Source: Mycolicibacterium cosmeticum
Lineage (GTDB): Bacteria; Actinomycetota; Actinomycetes; Mycobacteriales; Mycobacteriaceae
Direction: 5' to 3'
DNA length: 64,000 nucleotides
NCBI RefSeq assembly: GCF_000613185.1
Contig: NZ_CCBB010000003.1
Coordinates: forward strand, 372,001-436,000
Part shown: positions 35,021 to 43,929 of the stretch, one piece after another
Position numbering within the stretch: position 1 is the stretch's first letter
Layout: every line of letters begins with the position of its first letter
Position numbers and translations under genes: made by a program
The notes under the pieces: model-generated
The model's database searches: none
Told to the model about the DNA's origin: nothing
What the model saw: the letters and a program-made list of their open reading frames with translations, nothing else

Positions 35021-35634
35021 CTGCCGTCAAGAGGCGGGCTTCGCACCTCGGCCCGGAACGCAGGCGCCCCTTGGTGCTCGACGCCGCGATGGAGATCGCG
35101 CTGGCCGACGGCATTCCCGCCGTCACCATCGAGGCCATCGCCGGCAGGCTCGGTGTCACCCGCCCGGTCGTCTACGCCTGCTACGCCAATCGGGTCGACC
35201 TGTTGACGGCCCTGTTGGAACGCGAGGAGCGCACCCTGCTGGAGGGGGTGCTGAGCGCCTACCCGGCACCGGGGAGCTTTCCGAAGACCGAAGCCGCCTA
35301 CGTCGCCGGCATGCAGGCGCTGTTGGGCACGGTCGCCACGCATCCCGACACGTGGCGAATGTTGTTCTGCGCCAACCCGGGCCGTGATGTGGCGGAAACC
35401 TTCTCGCGTGGCCGGCGCCGCATCGCCGAGCAGTTCGAGCACCTGGTGCGTCCCGACTTGGCGCGCTGGGGCACGGTCGACGCCGAACGTAAGGCGCCCG
35501 TGCTGGTCGAACTGTTCGTGTCCATGGCCGAAAGCGCGGTGCGCAGCCTGCTCGACGCGGACAACGCCTACACCGCGGACGAACTGGGAGAACTGGTGGG
35601 CCGGGCGGCCTTTCGGGCGATCCGCGGCGCCTGA
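35008..35634 (+). CDS. TetR-family regulator of DUF2236 gene
   Basis: 208 residues. HTH segment VTIEAIAGRLGVTRPVVYACYANRVDLL (~38-66) followed by a helical ligand-binding domain. ATG 35008 is chosen because it follows a leaderless -10 and leaves a normal 20-residue TetR arm; a longer upstream frame overlaps the divergent gene. Operator symmetry at its own start suggests autorepression. Confidence 0.87.
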   Translation: MTVGTAVKRRASHLGPERRRPLVLDAAMEIALADGIPAVTIEAIAGRLGVTRPVVYACYANRVDLLTALLEREERTLLEGVLSAYPAPGSFPKTEAAYVAGMQALLGTVATHPDTWRMLFCANPGRDVAETFSRGRRRIAEQFEHLVRPDLARWGTVDAERKAPVLVELFVSMAESAVRSLLDADNAYTADELGELVGRAAFRAIRGA

Positions 35635-35649
35635 CCGCGGCGGCCCGGG

Positions 35650-36249
35650 TCACCGAGGGGCCGCGAGCCGCAGCCAGATCTCGGTGCAGGTCTGCCGCGC
35701 CTGGGCCAGGCGGGCCGGCGACACCCGGGAGGCCTGATAGAAGTTGCGCTCGATCATCCAGCACAGCGCTTCGGCGAGGGCCGTGGATTGGTCGGGGCGC
35801 TTACCGGCCGGCACCCCCATGTGCTCGAGGATCGCCTTGATGGCGGCGATGAAGATGTCGGCCGTCTCTTTCCACAGCGTGTCGATCTGCGGGATGGTGG
35901 CGGTCAGGTCGATCGCCGTGCGCATGACGACACCGTGCTCACGCCACAGATCCTCGGTCCGTCTCATCGCGGTGTCGATCGCCTTCGCCCCGCTGGCGGC
36001 GTCTTCGCTTGCGGCGCGGGACTTCTCGTGCAGTACCGCGACGGTGCGGGCGAACAGCGCCGTGATGACCTCCTGCTTCGATCCGAAGTAGAAGTAGAGC
36101 GCCCCGCGGGTGATGCCGGCGCCTTCGGCGACGTCGGCGATCGTCATCGCGTCATAACCGATGGTGCCCAAGAGCTCCTCGGCCGCGTCCAGGATCGCCG
36201 CCTCGCGCAGATCACCCTTGCGGGGTTCCCCGGTTCGCCGCCTGGTCAA
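35650..36249 (-). CDS. TetR-family regulator coupled to SDR
   Basis: 199 residues from TTG 36249, which overlaps the TGA of the upstream SDR gene (TTGA). The HTH is MTIADVAEGAGITRGALYFYFGSKQEVI (~35-62); the C-terminal half resembles KstR2/EthR-like TetR proteins. The long upstream reading lies inside the SDR gene in another frame and is rejected. It probably controls the SDR-TetR operon through the dyad at 37117-37133. Confidence 0.85.
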   Translation of the reverse strand: MTRRRTGEPRKGDLREAAILDAAEELLGTIGYDAMTIADVAEGAGITRGALYFYFGSKQEVITALFARTVAVLHEKSRAASEDAASGAKAIDTAMRRTEDLWREHGVVMRTAIDLTATIPQIDTLWKETADIFIAAIKAILEHMGVPAGKRPDQSTALAEALCWMIERNFYQASRVSPARLAQARQTCTEIWLRLAAPR

Positions 36250-37097
36250 CTGGCCGCAATCTGATGGCCGTCCGGGAAATCGGTACTGCGCGACAGGGAT
36301 TCCCAGGCCGCGATGTCGGCGTCGACGGCATCCCGGCCCGCGCGCACCAGCCGCAGTGCATCGGATCCCAGCAGGAGGTGCCGGGGTGGCTCGGCGGCGT
36401 CGACGACGGTCAGGACGGCCGCTGCGGCCTTCGCCGGATCGCCGAGTTGATTGCCGTCGGCGTTGCGCCGTGCCCGCCGGATCGGTTCGAACACCGCGTC
36501 GTAGTCGTCGATGGCGCGTTCGGTGCGGACCATCGACCGGCCCGCCCAATCGGTGCGGAACGAGCCGGGTTCGATTGCCGTGACGTGGATTCCGAACCCC
36601 GCGGCTTCCTTGCCGATGCTCTCCAGCAGGCCTTCGAGGGCGTACTTGCTGGCGCAGTACGCCGAAAGTCCCGGCACCGTCATCAAGCCGCCCATCGAGG
36701 TGACGGCCATGATGTGCCCGGCCCGCCGCTTGCGCATGGAGGGCAGCACCGCTTGCACCGTGGCGGCCGCGCCGAACACGTTGGTCTCGAACTGCGCGCG
36801 CATCTCCGCCAGCGGCGTCTCCTCGAAGACGCCCTCCAATCCGTACCCGGCGTTGGCGATCAGGACATCGATGGGTCCGATGGACGCCTCGGCCTCGGCG
36901 ACCGTGTCGACGACCGCCCCGTGGTCGGTGACATCGAGGATTCGGCCGTGCGCGTTCGCACCCAACGCCTCGAAAGGGGCGAGATCGGCGGTCTTGCGTA
37001 CCGTCCCGACGACGGTGTGGCCGGCCTCCAGCGCGGCCTGCGCGAAGGCGCGGCCGAGTCCGGTGCTGACTCCGGTGATGAAGAATGTCTTGGACAT
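36246..37097 (-). CDS. SDR oxidoreductase
   Basis: 283 residues. GVSTGLGRAFAQ near residue 9, IANAGYGLEG and catalytic YCASK near 155 define a classical SDR. ATG 37097 gives the usual SDR N-terminus directly before the first strand; an ATG at 37124 would add nine residues. Linked to its own TetR regulator. Substrate unknown. Confidence 0.87.
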   Translation of the reverse strand: MSKTFFITGVSTGLGRAFAQAALEAGHTVVGTVRKTADLAPFEALGANAHGRILDVTDHGAVVDTVAEAEASIGPIDVLIANAGYGLEGVFEETPLAEMRAQFETNVFGAAATVQAVLPSMRKRRAGHIMAVTSMGGLMTVPGLSAYCASKYALEGLLESIGKEAAGFGIHVTAIEPGSFRTDWAGRSMVRTERAIDDYDAVFEPIRRARRNADGNQLGDPAKAAAAVLTVVDAAEPPRHLLLGSDALRLVRAGRDAVDADIAAWESLSRSTDFPDGHQIAAS

Positions 37098-37103
37098 GAC
37101 CCG

Positions 37104-37109
37104 ACCATA
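37104..37109 (-). promoter_or_regulatory. Candidate -10 box of SDR-TetR operon
   Basis: On the minus strand TATGGT ends 6 nt before ATG 37097, again the leaderless spacing. Confidence 0.45.
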
Positions 37110-37116
37110 CGCGCTG

Positions 37117-37133
37117 ATCGACACGGTGTCGAT
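37117..37133. promoter_or_regulatory. 17-bp perfect palindrome, TetR operator candidate
   Basis: ATCGACAC-G-GTGTCGAT is a perfect 8-1-8 dyad located just upstream of the -10 box of the SDR-TetR operon, a typical repressor position. Confidence 0.65.
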
Positions 37134-37153
37134 TTTTCTAGTCGTAGCGTCGA

Positions 37154-38875
37154 TTAGTTGGGTGCCGGCTGCCTGCCCCGAATCAGCTTGCCCGGCCGGG
37201 CCGCGGTCGGCTTCCCGCGCTCGGCGATGATCTCGCCGGACACGATGGTGGCGACGTAGCCGTCGGCGGCCTGGTCGAGCCGGCGCCCACCGGCAGGCAG
37301 GTCATGGGCCACCGTCGGCTTGTGCAGGCGCAGCGCGTCGTGATCGATGACGTTGAGGTCGGCCTTATAGCCGACGGCGATGCGGCCGCGATCGGCCAAG
37401 CCGGCCACCCGCGCGGGCACCGTGGTCAACTCCCGCACCACCTCGGCGACACCGAGCCGGCCGGTGGCCCGGTCCCGCGCCCAGTGCGTCAGCATGTAGG
37501 TGGGAAAGCTTGCGTCACAGATCATTCCGTAATGCGCCCCGCCGTCGCCGAGGCCGAGCACCACGTCGTCGCGGCGGATCAGGTCGGCGACGGTGTCCAG
37601 CGACCCGTCCCGGAAGTTGGCCAGCGTGACCAGCAGCATGGCGCGCCCGTCGTCGTCGAGCAGCCGGTCGTAGGCCTCCTCGGCCGGTGACACCCCGCGG
37701 GCCGCCGCGCGGGCGGCGATGCTGTCCGACGGATCCGGCTCGTAGTTCGGCGGGTCACCCAGCGGGAAGATGTAATCCCACGCCTGCACGGCGAACATCA
37801 GCGGATGCCCGTCGCCGGCCGGGGAGTCGTTCAGAATCCGTTCGCGCACTTCGGGTTTACGCATCTGCGTGACCCGCTCGGCCAGCGGCAACCCCTCGAG
37901 CGCGCGGTAACTGGGGTAGGTGATGAACGGGTTGCCGGACAACTGCAGGCCGATCACCAGGCCGATTGGGCGCGGGAAGATCTGTGCGGTGATCTGCCCA
38001 CCATCCGTGTTGGCCTTTTCCACCATCCGCAACGCATCCAGATGCAGAGCGGGACCGGCGTTGCCGATCGCCAGCGTGAACGTCACCGGCAGGCCCACGT
38101 CGGCCGCGACGTCGAACACCGCCTGCAGCGCCCCCTCATAGTCGGCGGCCAACAGGTCGGGCACGAACTGGATCAGCCCGCCGCCGGCATCCTTGACCCC
38201 GAGCGCGATCGCCTCGATCTCGTCGTGGCCCGCTTCGTAACTCGGGATGGGCTGGCCGCTCTCGGTCTTGTGGATGGTCAACCTGGACGACGCGAAGCCG
38301 AGCGCGCCGACCTCGACGGCTTCGGCGGCGAGCTTGCGCATCTGCGCGAGATCCTCGGCGGTGGCCGGCTCGCGATCCACGCCGCGGCGGCCCATCACGT
38401 ACACCCGCAGCGGCGAGTGGGGCAGGAAGGCCGCCACGTCGATATCGCGGCGGCGCGCGTCCAGGGCATCGAGAAATTCCGGGAAGGTCTCCCAGGTCCA
38501 GGGCAGGCCGTCGACCATCACCACCCCGGGGATATCCTCCACCCCGGCCATCACGTCCACCAGCGTCTCGTGATCGGCCGGCCGGCAGGGTGCGAAACCC
38601 ACTCCGCAGTTGCCCATCACGGCGGTGGTGACCCCGTGCGCCGACGACGGGGTCATCCGATCGCTCCAGATCGCCTGCCCGTCGTAGTGGGTGTGCAGGT
38701 CCACGAAGCCGGGGGTGACGAGCAGTCCGGTGGCGTCGATGTCCCGGCTGCCGGACCCGGGCACGGTGCCGACCGCGGTGATCACCCCGTCGGTGACGGC
38801 CACGTCGCCGTCGTACGGTTCCTCGCCCGACCCGTCGACGATGGTTCCGTTCCGGATCACGAGGTCGTGTGTCAT
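37154..38875 (-). CDS. N-acyl-D-amino-acid deacylase family amidohydrolase
   Basis: 573 residues. DLVIRNGTIVDGSGEEPYDGDV opens the composite domain; VDLHTHYDGQ near residue 60 supplies the metal-binding HxH; GLGDGGAHYGMICDASFPTYM near 435 is the late Asp/His segment. The family hydrolyses N-acyl-D-amino acids or related amides with one or two zinc ions. The start is ATG 38875; a divergent VOC gene begins 22 bp away. Confidence 0.88.
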   Translation of the reverse strand: MTHDLVIRNGTIVDGSGEEPYDGDVAVTDGVITAVGTVPGSGSRDIDATGLLVTPGFVDLHTHYDGQAIWSDRMTPSSAHGVTTAVMGNCGVGFAPCRPADHETLVDVMAGVEDIPGVVMVDGLPWTWETFPEFLDALDARRRDIDVAAFLPHSPLRVYVMGRRGVDREPATAEDLAQMRKLAAEAVEVGALGFASSRLTIHKTESGQPIPSYEAGHDEIEAIALGVKDAGGGLIQFVPDLLAADYEGALQAVFDVAADVGLPVTFTLAIGNAGPALHLDALRMVEKANTDGGQITAQIFPRPIGLVIGLQLSGNPFITYPSYRALEGLPLAERVTQMRKPEVRERILNDSPAGDGHPLMFAVQAWDYIFPLGDPPNYEPDPSDSIAARAAARGVSPAEEAYDRLLDDDGRAMLLVTLANFRDGSLDTVADLIRRDDVVLGLGDGGAHYGMICDASFPTYMLTHWARDRATGRLGVAEVVRELTTVPARVAGLADRGRIAVGYKADLNVIDHDALRLHKPTVAHDLPAGGRRLDQAADGYVATIVSGEIIAERGKPTAARPGKLIRGRQPAPN

Positions 38876-38885
38876 ACCTCGAACC

Positions 38886-38891
38886 TACGAT
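38886..38891 (+). promoter_or_regulatory. Candidate -10 box of VOC gene
   Basis: TACGAT ends 6 nt before ATG 38898, consistent with a leaderless transcript. Confidence 0.45.
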
Positions 38892-38897
38892 GACGCG

Positions 38898-39275
38898 ATG
38901 ATCGATCACCTGGGAATCAACTGTGCAAACTTCGCCAAGTCGCAGGAGTTCTACGACACCGTGCTGGGCGTCCTCGGATTCACCCGGCAGATGGATGTCG
39001 GGGTCGCCGTCGGCTACGGCCGCGACGGCAAGCCCGACTTCTGGATCGCCGATGTCAACGCCGGCGATGCCACCGGCCCCAACCGGGAAGTGCATCTGGC
39101 CTTCCAGGCCGCCGACACCGATGCGGTGCAGAAGTTCTACGACGCGGCCGTCGGCCTCGGCGCGGAGTCGCTGCACGCGCCCCGGTTGTGGCCGGAATAC
39201 CACCCCGGCTACTTCGGCGCCTTCGTGCGCGATCCGGACGGCAACAACGTGGAAGCGGTCTTCCACGGGGCGTGA
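38898..39275 (+). CDS. VOC-superfamily (glyoxalase-like) protein
   Basis: 125 residues. MIDHLGINCANFAKSQEFYDTVLGVLGF and the C-terminal YFGAFVRDPDGNNVEAVFH are typical of glyoxalase/bleomycin-resistance proteins, including the metal-ligand Glu near the end. ATG 38898 follows a leaderless -10. Substrate unknown. Confidence 0.88.
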   Translation: MIDHLGINCANFAKSQEFYDTVLGVLGFTRQMDVGVAVGYGRDGKPDFWIADVNAGDATGPNREVHLAFQAADTDAVQKFYDAAVGLGAESLHAPRLWPEYHPGYFGAFVRDPDGNNVEAVFHGA

Positions 39276-39312
39276 CGGGAATCATTCGGCAGGACAGCGG
39301 TTGGAAACCGTT

Positions 39313-40278
39313 ATGAGCCTTTCGACTCTTCCGTCCCATGCTGCCCCCGTCAGGACGCCGTTCGGTTTCGACTCCACCGCGGCCGAGGTCAGCGCAGGCG
39401 TCGACCTGTCCGGTAAGACCGCGATCGTGACGGGCGCGTCGTCCGGGATCGGGGTGGAGACGGCGCGCGCACTGGCCGGTGCCGGCGCCGCCGTCACGCT
39501 CGCGGTGCGTGATGTCGACGCCACCCGGCCGATCGCCGAGGACATCCGCCGCGTCACCGGCAACGACGCGGTGACGGTCGCGGCACTGGACCTCAGCAAG
39601 CCGGACAGCGTGGTCGCCTTCGCCAGTGGGTGGACCGGCCCGCTGCACATCCTGGTGAACAATGCCGGCGTCATGGCCGTGCAGCAGCTGACGCTCACCG
39701 ACGCGGGGCACGAACTGCAGTTCGCGACCAACCATCTGGGGCACTTCGGGCTCGCCATCGGTCTGTACGACGCGTTGCGCCAAGCCGGCGGGGCCCGCAT
39801 CGTGTCGGTGAGTTCGTCCGGGCATCTGCGGTCACCGGTGGTGTTCGACGACATCGACTATGCGTTCCGCGAGTACGACCCATTCGGCGCGTACGGGCAG
39901 AGCAAGACCGCCAATGTGCTGTTCGCCGTCGAGGCCAGCCGGCGCTGGGCCGGTGACGGCATCACCGCCAATGCGCTGATGCCCGGAGGTATCGCCACCG
40001 CGCTGCAGCGCCACCTGCCGTTCGGCTACAGCGCGGAAGCGCGTGAGCGGTTCCGCCGGGCGGGCACCCGATTCAAGAGCGTCGAGCAGGGCGCGGCCAC
40101 CTCCGTTCTGCTGGCCGCTTCGCCGTTGGTGGAGGGCGTGGCCGGCCGGTACTTCGAGGACTGCAACGAGGCCGCCGTCGTCGGCCGGCGCGATACCGGT
40201 ATCGGGGGTGTCGCCCCGTACGCCCTGGACCCGGAGAACGCCGAACGGCTGTGGGACGTATCGCTGGCCATGTTGTGA
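39313..40278 (+). CDS. SDR oxidoreductase (retinol-dehydrogenase-like)
   Basis: 321 residues. TGASSGIGVETARAL near residue 38, NNAGVMAVQQLTL, SSSGH and YGQSKTANVLF. ATG 39313 gives a 30-residue lead before the Rossmann strand, usual for this subfamily. It is 37 bp after the VOC gene and may be cotranscribed. Confidence 0.87.
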   Translation: MSLSTLPSHAAPVRTPFGFDSTAAEVSAGVDLSGKTAIVTGASSGIGVETARALAGAGAAVTLAVRDVDATRPIAEDIRRVTGNDAVTVAALDLSKPDSVVAFASGWTGPLHILVNNAGVMAVQQLTLTDAGHELQFATNHLGHFGLAIGLYDALRQAGGARIVSVSSSGHLRSPVVFDDIDYAFREYDPFGAYGQSKTANVLFAVEASRRWAGDGITANALMPGGIATALQRHLPFGYSAEARERFRRAGTRFKSVEQGAATSVLLAASPLVEGVAGRYFEDCNEAAVVGRRDTGIGGVAPYALDPENAERLWDVSLAML

Positions 40279-40413
40279 GGGCATGTCGTCCGAACGGGTG
40301 AAACTGCTGGTGAAAGGGATATCAGCGGCGCGAAAGCATTGACCGGAGGCGGCGCGGCGGCAGATTCTGAGAACGTCCTGTTACGTAGCCGTCAATTAAT
40401 CCGGGGGCGCATC

Positions 40414-41736
40414 ATGTCGGTCAACGTTCGTCCGCATACCAAGATGATGTCGGCGCTGCTGGCCGCCGGCGTGGTCGCCGCCGCCACCCCGGCGTGGGTG
40501 CCGCTGGCGCAGCAAGCAGCGCCCGCCGTCAGCACCGCGGCGGTGCAACCGGCCTCGGTGGTCACCGATCTGCTCTACAACCTCGGCACCGTCGTCAACG
40601 GGGTGACCACGATTGTGGAGGCACCCATCGAAGCGGCGCTGTGGAGTCCGGACTATGCGATCAGCACCGTGCTGATCGGCCTGCGGGATCCGGCCCTCAT
40701 CGGCAGCCTGCTCAGCTTCGTCGCTCAGCAGTACCTGAATCCGACGTATGGCGGGTTCGCCGACTACGGCGTCAGCGGCCTCTCGGATATCGCCTCGGTC
40801 CTCCCGGCGCCGCTCGGAACCTGGCTGACCGGGGCGATTGCCGGCACGGTCGCCCGCATCGGATCCCTTTTCGACGCGCTGCCCGACCCGAGCGCCGGTG
40901 ATACGGCGTTCTACGACTTCGTGAACGACAACTTCGTCGGCAATATCGTCGACGACATCAACTGGCTGGCGCTGGCTCCGGTCTACTCGATCGCCGACAC
41001 GGTGAGCTATCTGGGGTACCTGCCGTACGAACTGGAGGCCTCCCTCGAATCCGCACTGCGCAATCCGTCCGAGATCCCGGGCCTGATCAGCAACCTGGTG
41101 TGGGGGCTGATCGAGCCCTACAACGGGCTGCTGGGCCGGATCGTGGACAACTTCGTGGCCCCGCTGACCTATCTGCCGGGGATCGGGGACCTCATCACGA
41201 ACGTGTACACGGCGATCGCCGACGGCGTCCAGAATCTCTTGGACCTGTTGCCCACGCCGGTGACGCCCACGCCGTTCCTCTCGGCGCTGGCCTCGACGTC
41301 GACCACGACGGGCCTGGTGGCCGCGCTGCCGTCGAGCGCCGATGTGGTGACACTCGATGTGCCCACGACCGCGGACCAGCTGGCCACGACACCCGATGCC
41401 GAGCGCAAACAGATTGCCGCCGTGGAGGATTCGTCCGGCGCGGTGGAAGAGGTGACGCCCACGCCGGTCACCGATCCCGTTGCGGAGCCGGATCCGGCAC
41501 CCGCCGGTGACGTCACCGACGATGCCCCCGAGGCGGCCGCTCAGGACGCCAAGGACACCGAACCCAAGGCGGCCGACGAGACCAAGCCCGCCGGCGCCGG
41601 ACGGCACCGGGCCGATGCCGACAAGGACGAGACCGGCTCCGAGCCGAAGGCCTCAGAACCGAAGGCCTCAGAACCGAAAGCCTCAGAACCGAAGGCTTCC
41701 GAGCAGAAGGACTCCGAGCCGAAGGCCGCCGCCTGA
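40414..41736 (+). CDS. Secreted protein with C-terminal SEPKA repeats, function unknown
   Basis: 440 residues. A signal peptide (HTKMMSALLAAGVVAAATPAWVPLA) is followed by a ~270-residue hydrophobic, Leu/Pro/Gly/Asp-rich domain with recurring short helices (SVVTDLLYNLGTVVNG, PLTYLPGIGDLITNVY). A charged, disordered tail ends in six copies of a five-residue unit. I do not recognise the domain; it resembles families of exported mycobacterial proteins seen in fast growers. The start is chosen at ATG 40414 because it begins the signal sequence. Confidence 0.75.
   Translation: MSVNVRPHTKMMSALLAAGVVAAATPAWVPLAQQAAPAVSTAAVQPASVVTDLLYNLGTVVNGVTTIVEAPIEAALWSPDYAISTVLIGLRDPALIGSLLSFVAQQYLNPTYGGFADYGVSGLSDIASVLPAPLGTWLTGAIAGTVARIGSLFDALPDPSAGDTAFYDFVNDNFVGNIVDDINWLALAPVYSIADTVSYLGYLPYELEASLESALRNPSEIPGLISNLVWGLIEPYNGLLGRIVDNFVAPLTYLPGIGDLITNVYTAIADGVQNLLDLLPTPVTPTPFLSALASTSTTTGLVAALPSSADVVTLDVPTTADQLATTPDAERKQIAAVEDSSGAVEEVTPTPVTDPVAEPDPAPAGDVTDDAPEAAAQDAKDTEPKAADETKPAGAGRHRADADKDETGSEPKASEPKASEPKASEPKASEQKDSEPKAAA
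41638..41727 (+). repeat. 15-bp coding tandem repeat
   Basis: Six units of 15 bp (type TCAGAACCGAAGGCC) encode SEPKA, with one SEQKD variant. It is in frame inside the secreted protein gene, so copy number can change without a frameshift. Confidence 0.92.
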
Positions 41737-41782
41737 CGTCGACCCGATCGCGATGTCGGTGGCGCCGAGTACGTTGGCGACC

Positions 41783-42304
41783 ATGACAGGGGACATCGAC
41801 GCCGCCCGCGAACTGCTCCGCGATTCGTTCACCCGGATCATCGAGCATGTCGAGGAACTGACCGAAGGTCTCACGCAGGAGCTGTCGTCGTGGCGGCCCA
41901 CCCCGCAGGCCAACAGCATCGCCTGGCTCATCTGGCACAGTGCCCGGCAACAGGACATGCAACTCGCCGATATCGCCGGGGCCGAGCAGGTGTGGATCCG
42001 CGACGGTTGGCGGGATCGCTTCGCACTCGACCTGCCCGGGAACGACATGGGCTACGGCCACACCGCCGACGAGGTGGGCAAGGTCCGCGCCCCGGCCGAG
42101 TTACTGGCGGGCTATTACCGCGCGGTGCACAAGTTCAGCCTGGAGTACATCGCCTCGGTCGGCGCCGACGAATTGGCGCGCATCGTGGACGAGCGCTGGG
42201 ACCCGCCGGTGACCGCAAGTGTGCGGCTGGTGAGCATCGTCGACGACGCTGCTCAGCACCTCGGGCAGGCGGCTTATGTGCGGGGGATCGCACCCCGGAA
42301 TTGA
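41783..42304 (+). CDS. DinB/DUF664 family protein
   Basis: 173 residues. SIAWLIWHSARQQDMQ near residue 45 and DAAQHLGQAAYVRG near the end give the spaced histidines of the DinB four-helix metal-binding fold, often thiol (mycothiol)-dependent enzymes. ATG 41783 is preferred; an in-frame ATG at 41753 is possible. Confidence 0.83.
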   Translation: MTGDIDAARELLRDSFTRIIEHVEELTEGLTQELSSWRPTPQANSIAWLIWHSARQQDMQLADIAGAEQVWIRDGWRDRFALDLPGNDMGYGHTADEVGKVRAPAELLAGYYRAVHKFSLEYIASVGADELARIVDERWDPPVTASVRLVSIVDDAAQHLGQAAYVRGIAPRN

Positions 42305-42314
42305 CAGGTGTCAA
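42301..42314. promoter_or_regulatory. Small dyad upstream of aldehyde dehydrogenase
   Basis: TTGACA-GG-TGTCAA is a perfect 6-bp inverted repeat overlapping the DinB stop and 31 bp upstream of the -10 of the dehydrogenase gene. It could be an operator or a coincidental -35-like box. Confidence 0.35.
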
Positions 42315-42345
42315 CCCCGGTGCGAGCTGCGTCACACTCGCGGTT

Positions 42346-42351
42346 TAGCAT
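42346..42351 (+). promoter_or_regulatory. Candidate -10 box of aldehyde dehydrogenase
   Basis: TAGCAT ends 6 nt before ATG 42358; leaderless transcript likely. Confidence 0.45.
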
Positions 42352-42357
42352 GGCCCT

Positions 42358-43869
42358 ATGACTGCCACCGCAGACCGCTCTGACGTTGCCACCATCCACA
42401 ACCCCGCCACCGGCGCCGTGGCCGGCGAGGTGCGCTGGACCGCTGCCGCCGACGTGCCGCGGATCGCCGCCGGCCTGCGCGAGGCGCAGCGCGAGTGGGA
42501 AGCCCGCGGCGCCAAGGGTCGTGCCAAGGTGCTGGCCCGCTACGCCGTCTGGCTGGGCGACCACCGGGACGAGATCGAGCAACTTCTGATCGCCGAGACC
42601 GGCAAGTCCGCAACGGACGCCGCCCAAGAAGTGCCGCTGCTGCTCATCATCCTGTCCTACTACATCAAGGCGGTGGAGAAGGCGATGGCGCCGGAGACCC
42701 GGCCCGCGCCGCTGCCGTTCCTGTCGATCAAGAAGATCGCCGTGCACTACCGGCCGCGCCCGGTGGTCGGCGTCATCGCGCCATGGAACTATCCGGTGGC
42801 CAACGCGCTGATGGATGCCATCGGTGCGCTGGCGGCCGGCTGCGCGGTGCTGCTCAAGCCGTCCGAGCGCACCCCGCTGACCGCCGAACTGCTGGTGCGC
42901 GGCTGGCTGGATTGCGGGGCTCCCGAAGTGCTGGCGCTGGCCCAGGGCGCCCGGGAGGTGTCCGAGGCCGTCATCGACAACTCCGACTACATCCAGTTCA
43001 CCGGCTCCTGCGCCACCGGCGTCAAGGTGATGGAGCGGGCCGCGCGGCGGCTCACCCCGGTCAGCCTGGAGCTCGGGGGTAAGGACCCGATGATCGTGCT
43101 GGAGGACGCCGATATCGACCTGGCCGCCAACGCCGCGGTCTGGGGGGCGATGTTCAACGCCGGCCAGACCTGCGTGTCGGTCGAGCGGGTGTACGTGCTG
43201 GATCCGGTCTACGACCAGTTCGTCGCCGCCGTGGTGAAGGCCGTCGAGAACCTCAAGGTGGGCGCGGGGCAGGGATACGACCTCGGTGCGCTGATCGACG
43301 AGTCCCAGGTCGCGGTGACCGCACGGCACGTCGACGACGCGCTGGCCAAGGGCGCCAGGGCGCTCACCGGCGGGAAGCGGCCCGACGGGCCGGGCAGCTT
43401 CTACCCGCCGACGGTGCTGGTCGACGTCGACCACTCGATGGCGTGCATGACCGAGGAGACCTTCGGTCCGACGCTGCCCATCATGAAGGTGTCGTCGGTG
43501 GGCGAGGCCGTCCGGCTGGCCAACGACAGCCCCTACGGGTTGAGTGCTGCGGTGTTCTCCAAGAATGTCGAGCGAGCCAAAGACATTGCGCTGCAACTGG
43601 ATTGTGGCGCCGTGAACGTCAACGACGTGATCTCCAACCTGATGTGCACCACGGCGCCGATGGGCGGCTGGAAGACCTCGGGGATCGGGGCCCGGTTCGG
43701 TGGCGTCGACGGTGTGCGCAAGTTCTGCCGGCAGGAGACGGTGGTGGTGCCCCGGATCAGCGTCGGCGCCGGCGGCAACTACTACAACAACTCGCTCAAG
43801 GCGCTGGCCCGGATGAACAAGATGATGACCAAGATGGCGCTGTCACGTCCCAGGCGCGAGGCCAAATAG
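42358..43869 (+). CDS. NAD(P)-dependent aldehyde dehydrogenase
   Basis: 503 residues. GVIAPWNYPVANAL near residue 140, ELGGKDPMIVLEDAD near 240 and the catalytic cysteine in NAGQTCVSVERVYV near 265. The general look is that of succinate-semialdehyde dehydrogenases of the GabD2 type, but the substrate is not decided by sequence. It oxidises an aldehyde to the acid in the cytosol. Confidence 0.92.
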   Translation: MTATADRSDVATIHNPATGAVAGEVRWTAAADVPRIAAGLREAQREWEARGAKGRAKVLARYAVWLGDHRDEIEQLLIAETGKSATDAAQEVPLLLIILSYYIKAVEKAMAPETRPAPLPFLSIKKIAVHYRPRPVVGVIAPWNYPVANALMDAIGALAAGCAVLLKPSERTPLTAELLVRGWLDCGAPEVLALAQGAREVSEAVIDNSDYIQFTGSCATGVKVMERAARRLTPVSLELGGKDPMIVLEDADIDLAANAAVWGAMFNAGQTCVSVERVYVLDPVYDQFVAAVVKAVENLKVGAGQGYDLGALIDESQVAVTARHVDDALAKGARALTGGKRPDGPGSFYPPTVLVDVDHSMACMTEETFGPTLPIMKVSSVGEAVRLANDSPYGLSAAVFSKNVERAKDIALQLDCGAVNVNDVISNLMCTTAPMGGWKTSGIGARFGGVDGVRKFCRQETVVVPRISVGAGGNYYNNSLKALARMNKMMTKMALSRPRREAK

Positions 43870-43917
43870 CGCACCGGCTGTTCACCTGGGTGTCACCGGC
43901 TGGTACGCCCGGCTGGA

Positions 43918-43923
43918 TAGCGT
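43918..43923 (+). promoter_or_regulatory. Candidate -10 box of PPK2 gene
   Basis: TAGCGT ends 6 nt before GTG 43930; leaderless transcript likely. Confidence 0.45.
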
Positions 43924-43929
43924 CGTCGC

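Noticed and set aside
40282..40341. 19-codon ORF between the SDR and the secreted-protein gene
   Set aside because: No ribosome-binding site or conservation evidence; treated as intergenic.
41638..41727. Possible CRISPR-like repeat
   Set aside because: The 15-bp units are contiguous, without spacers, and in frame inside a coding sequence.
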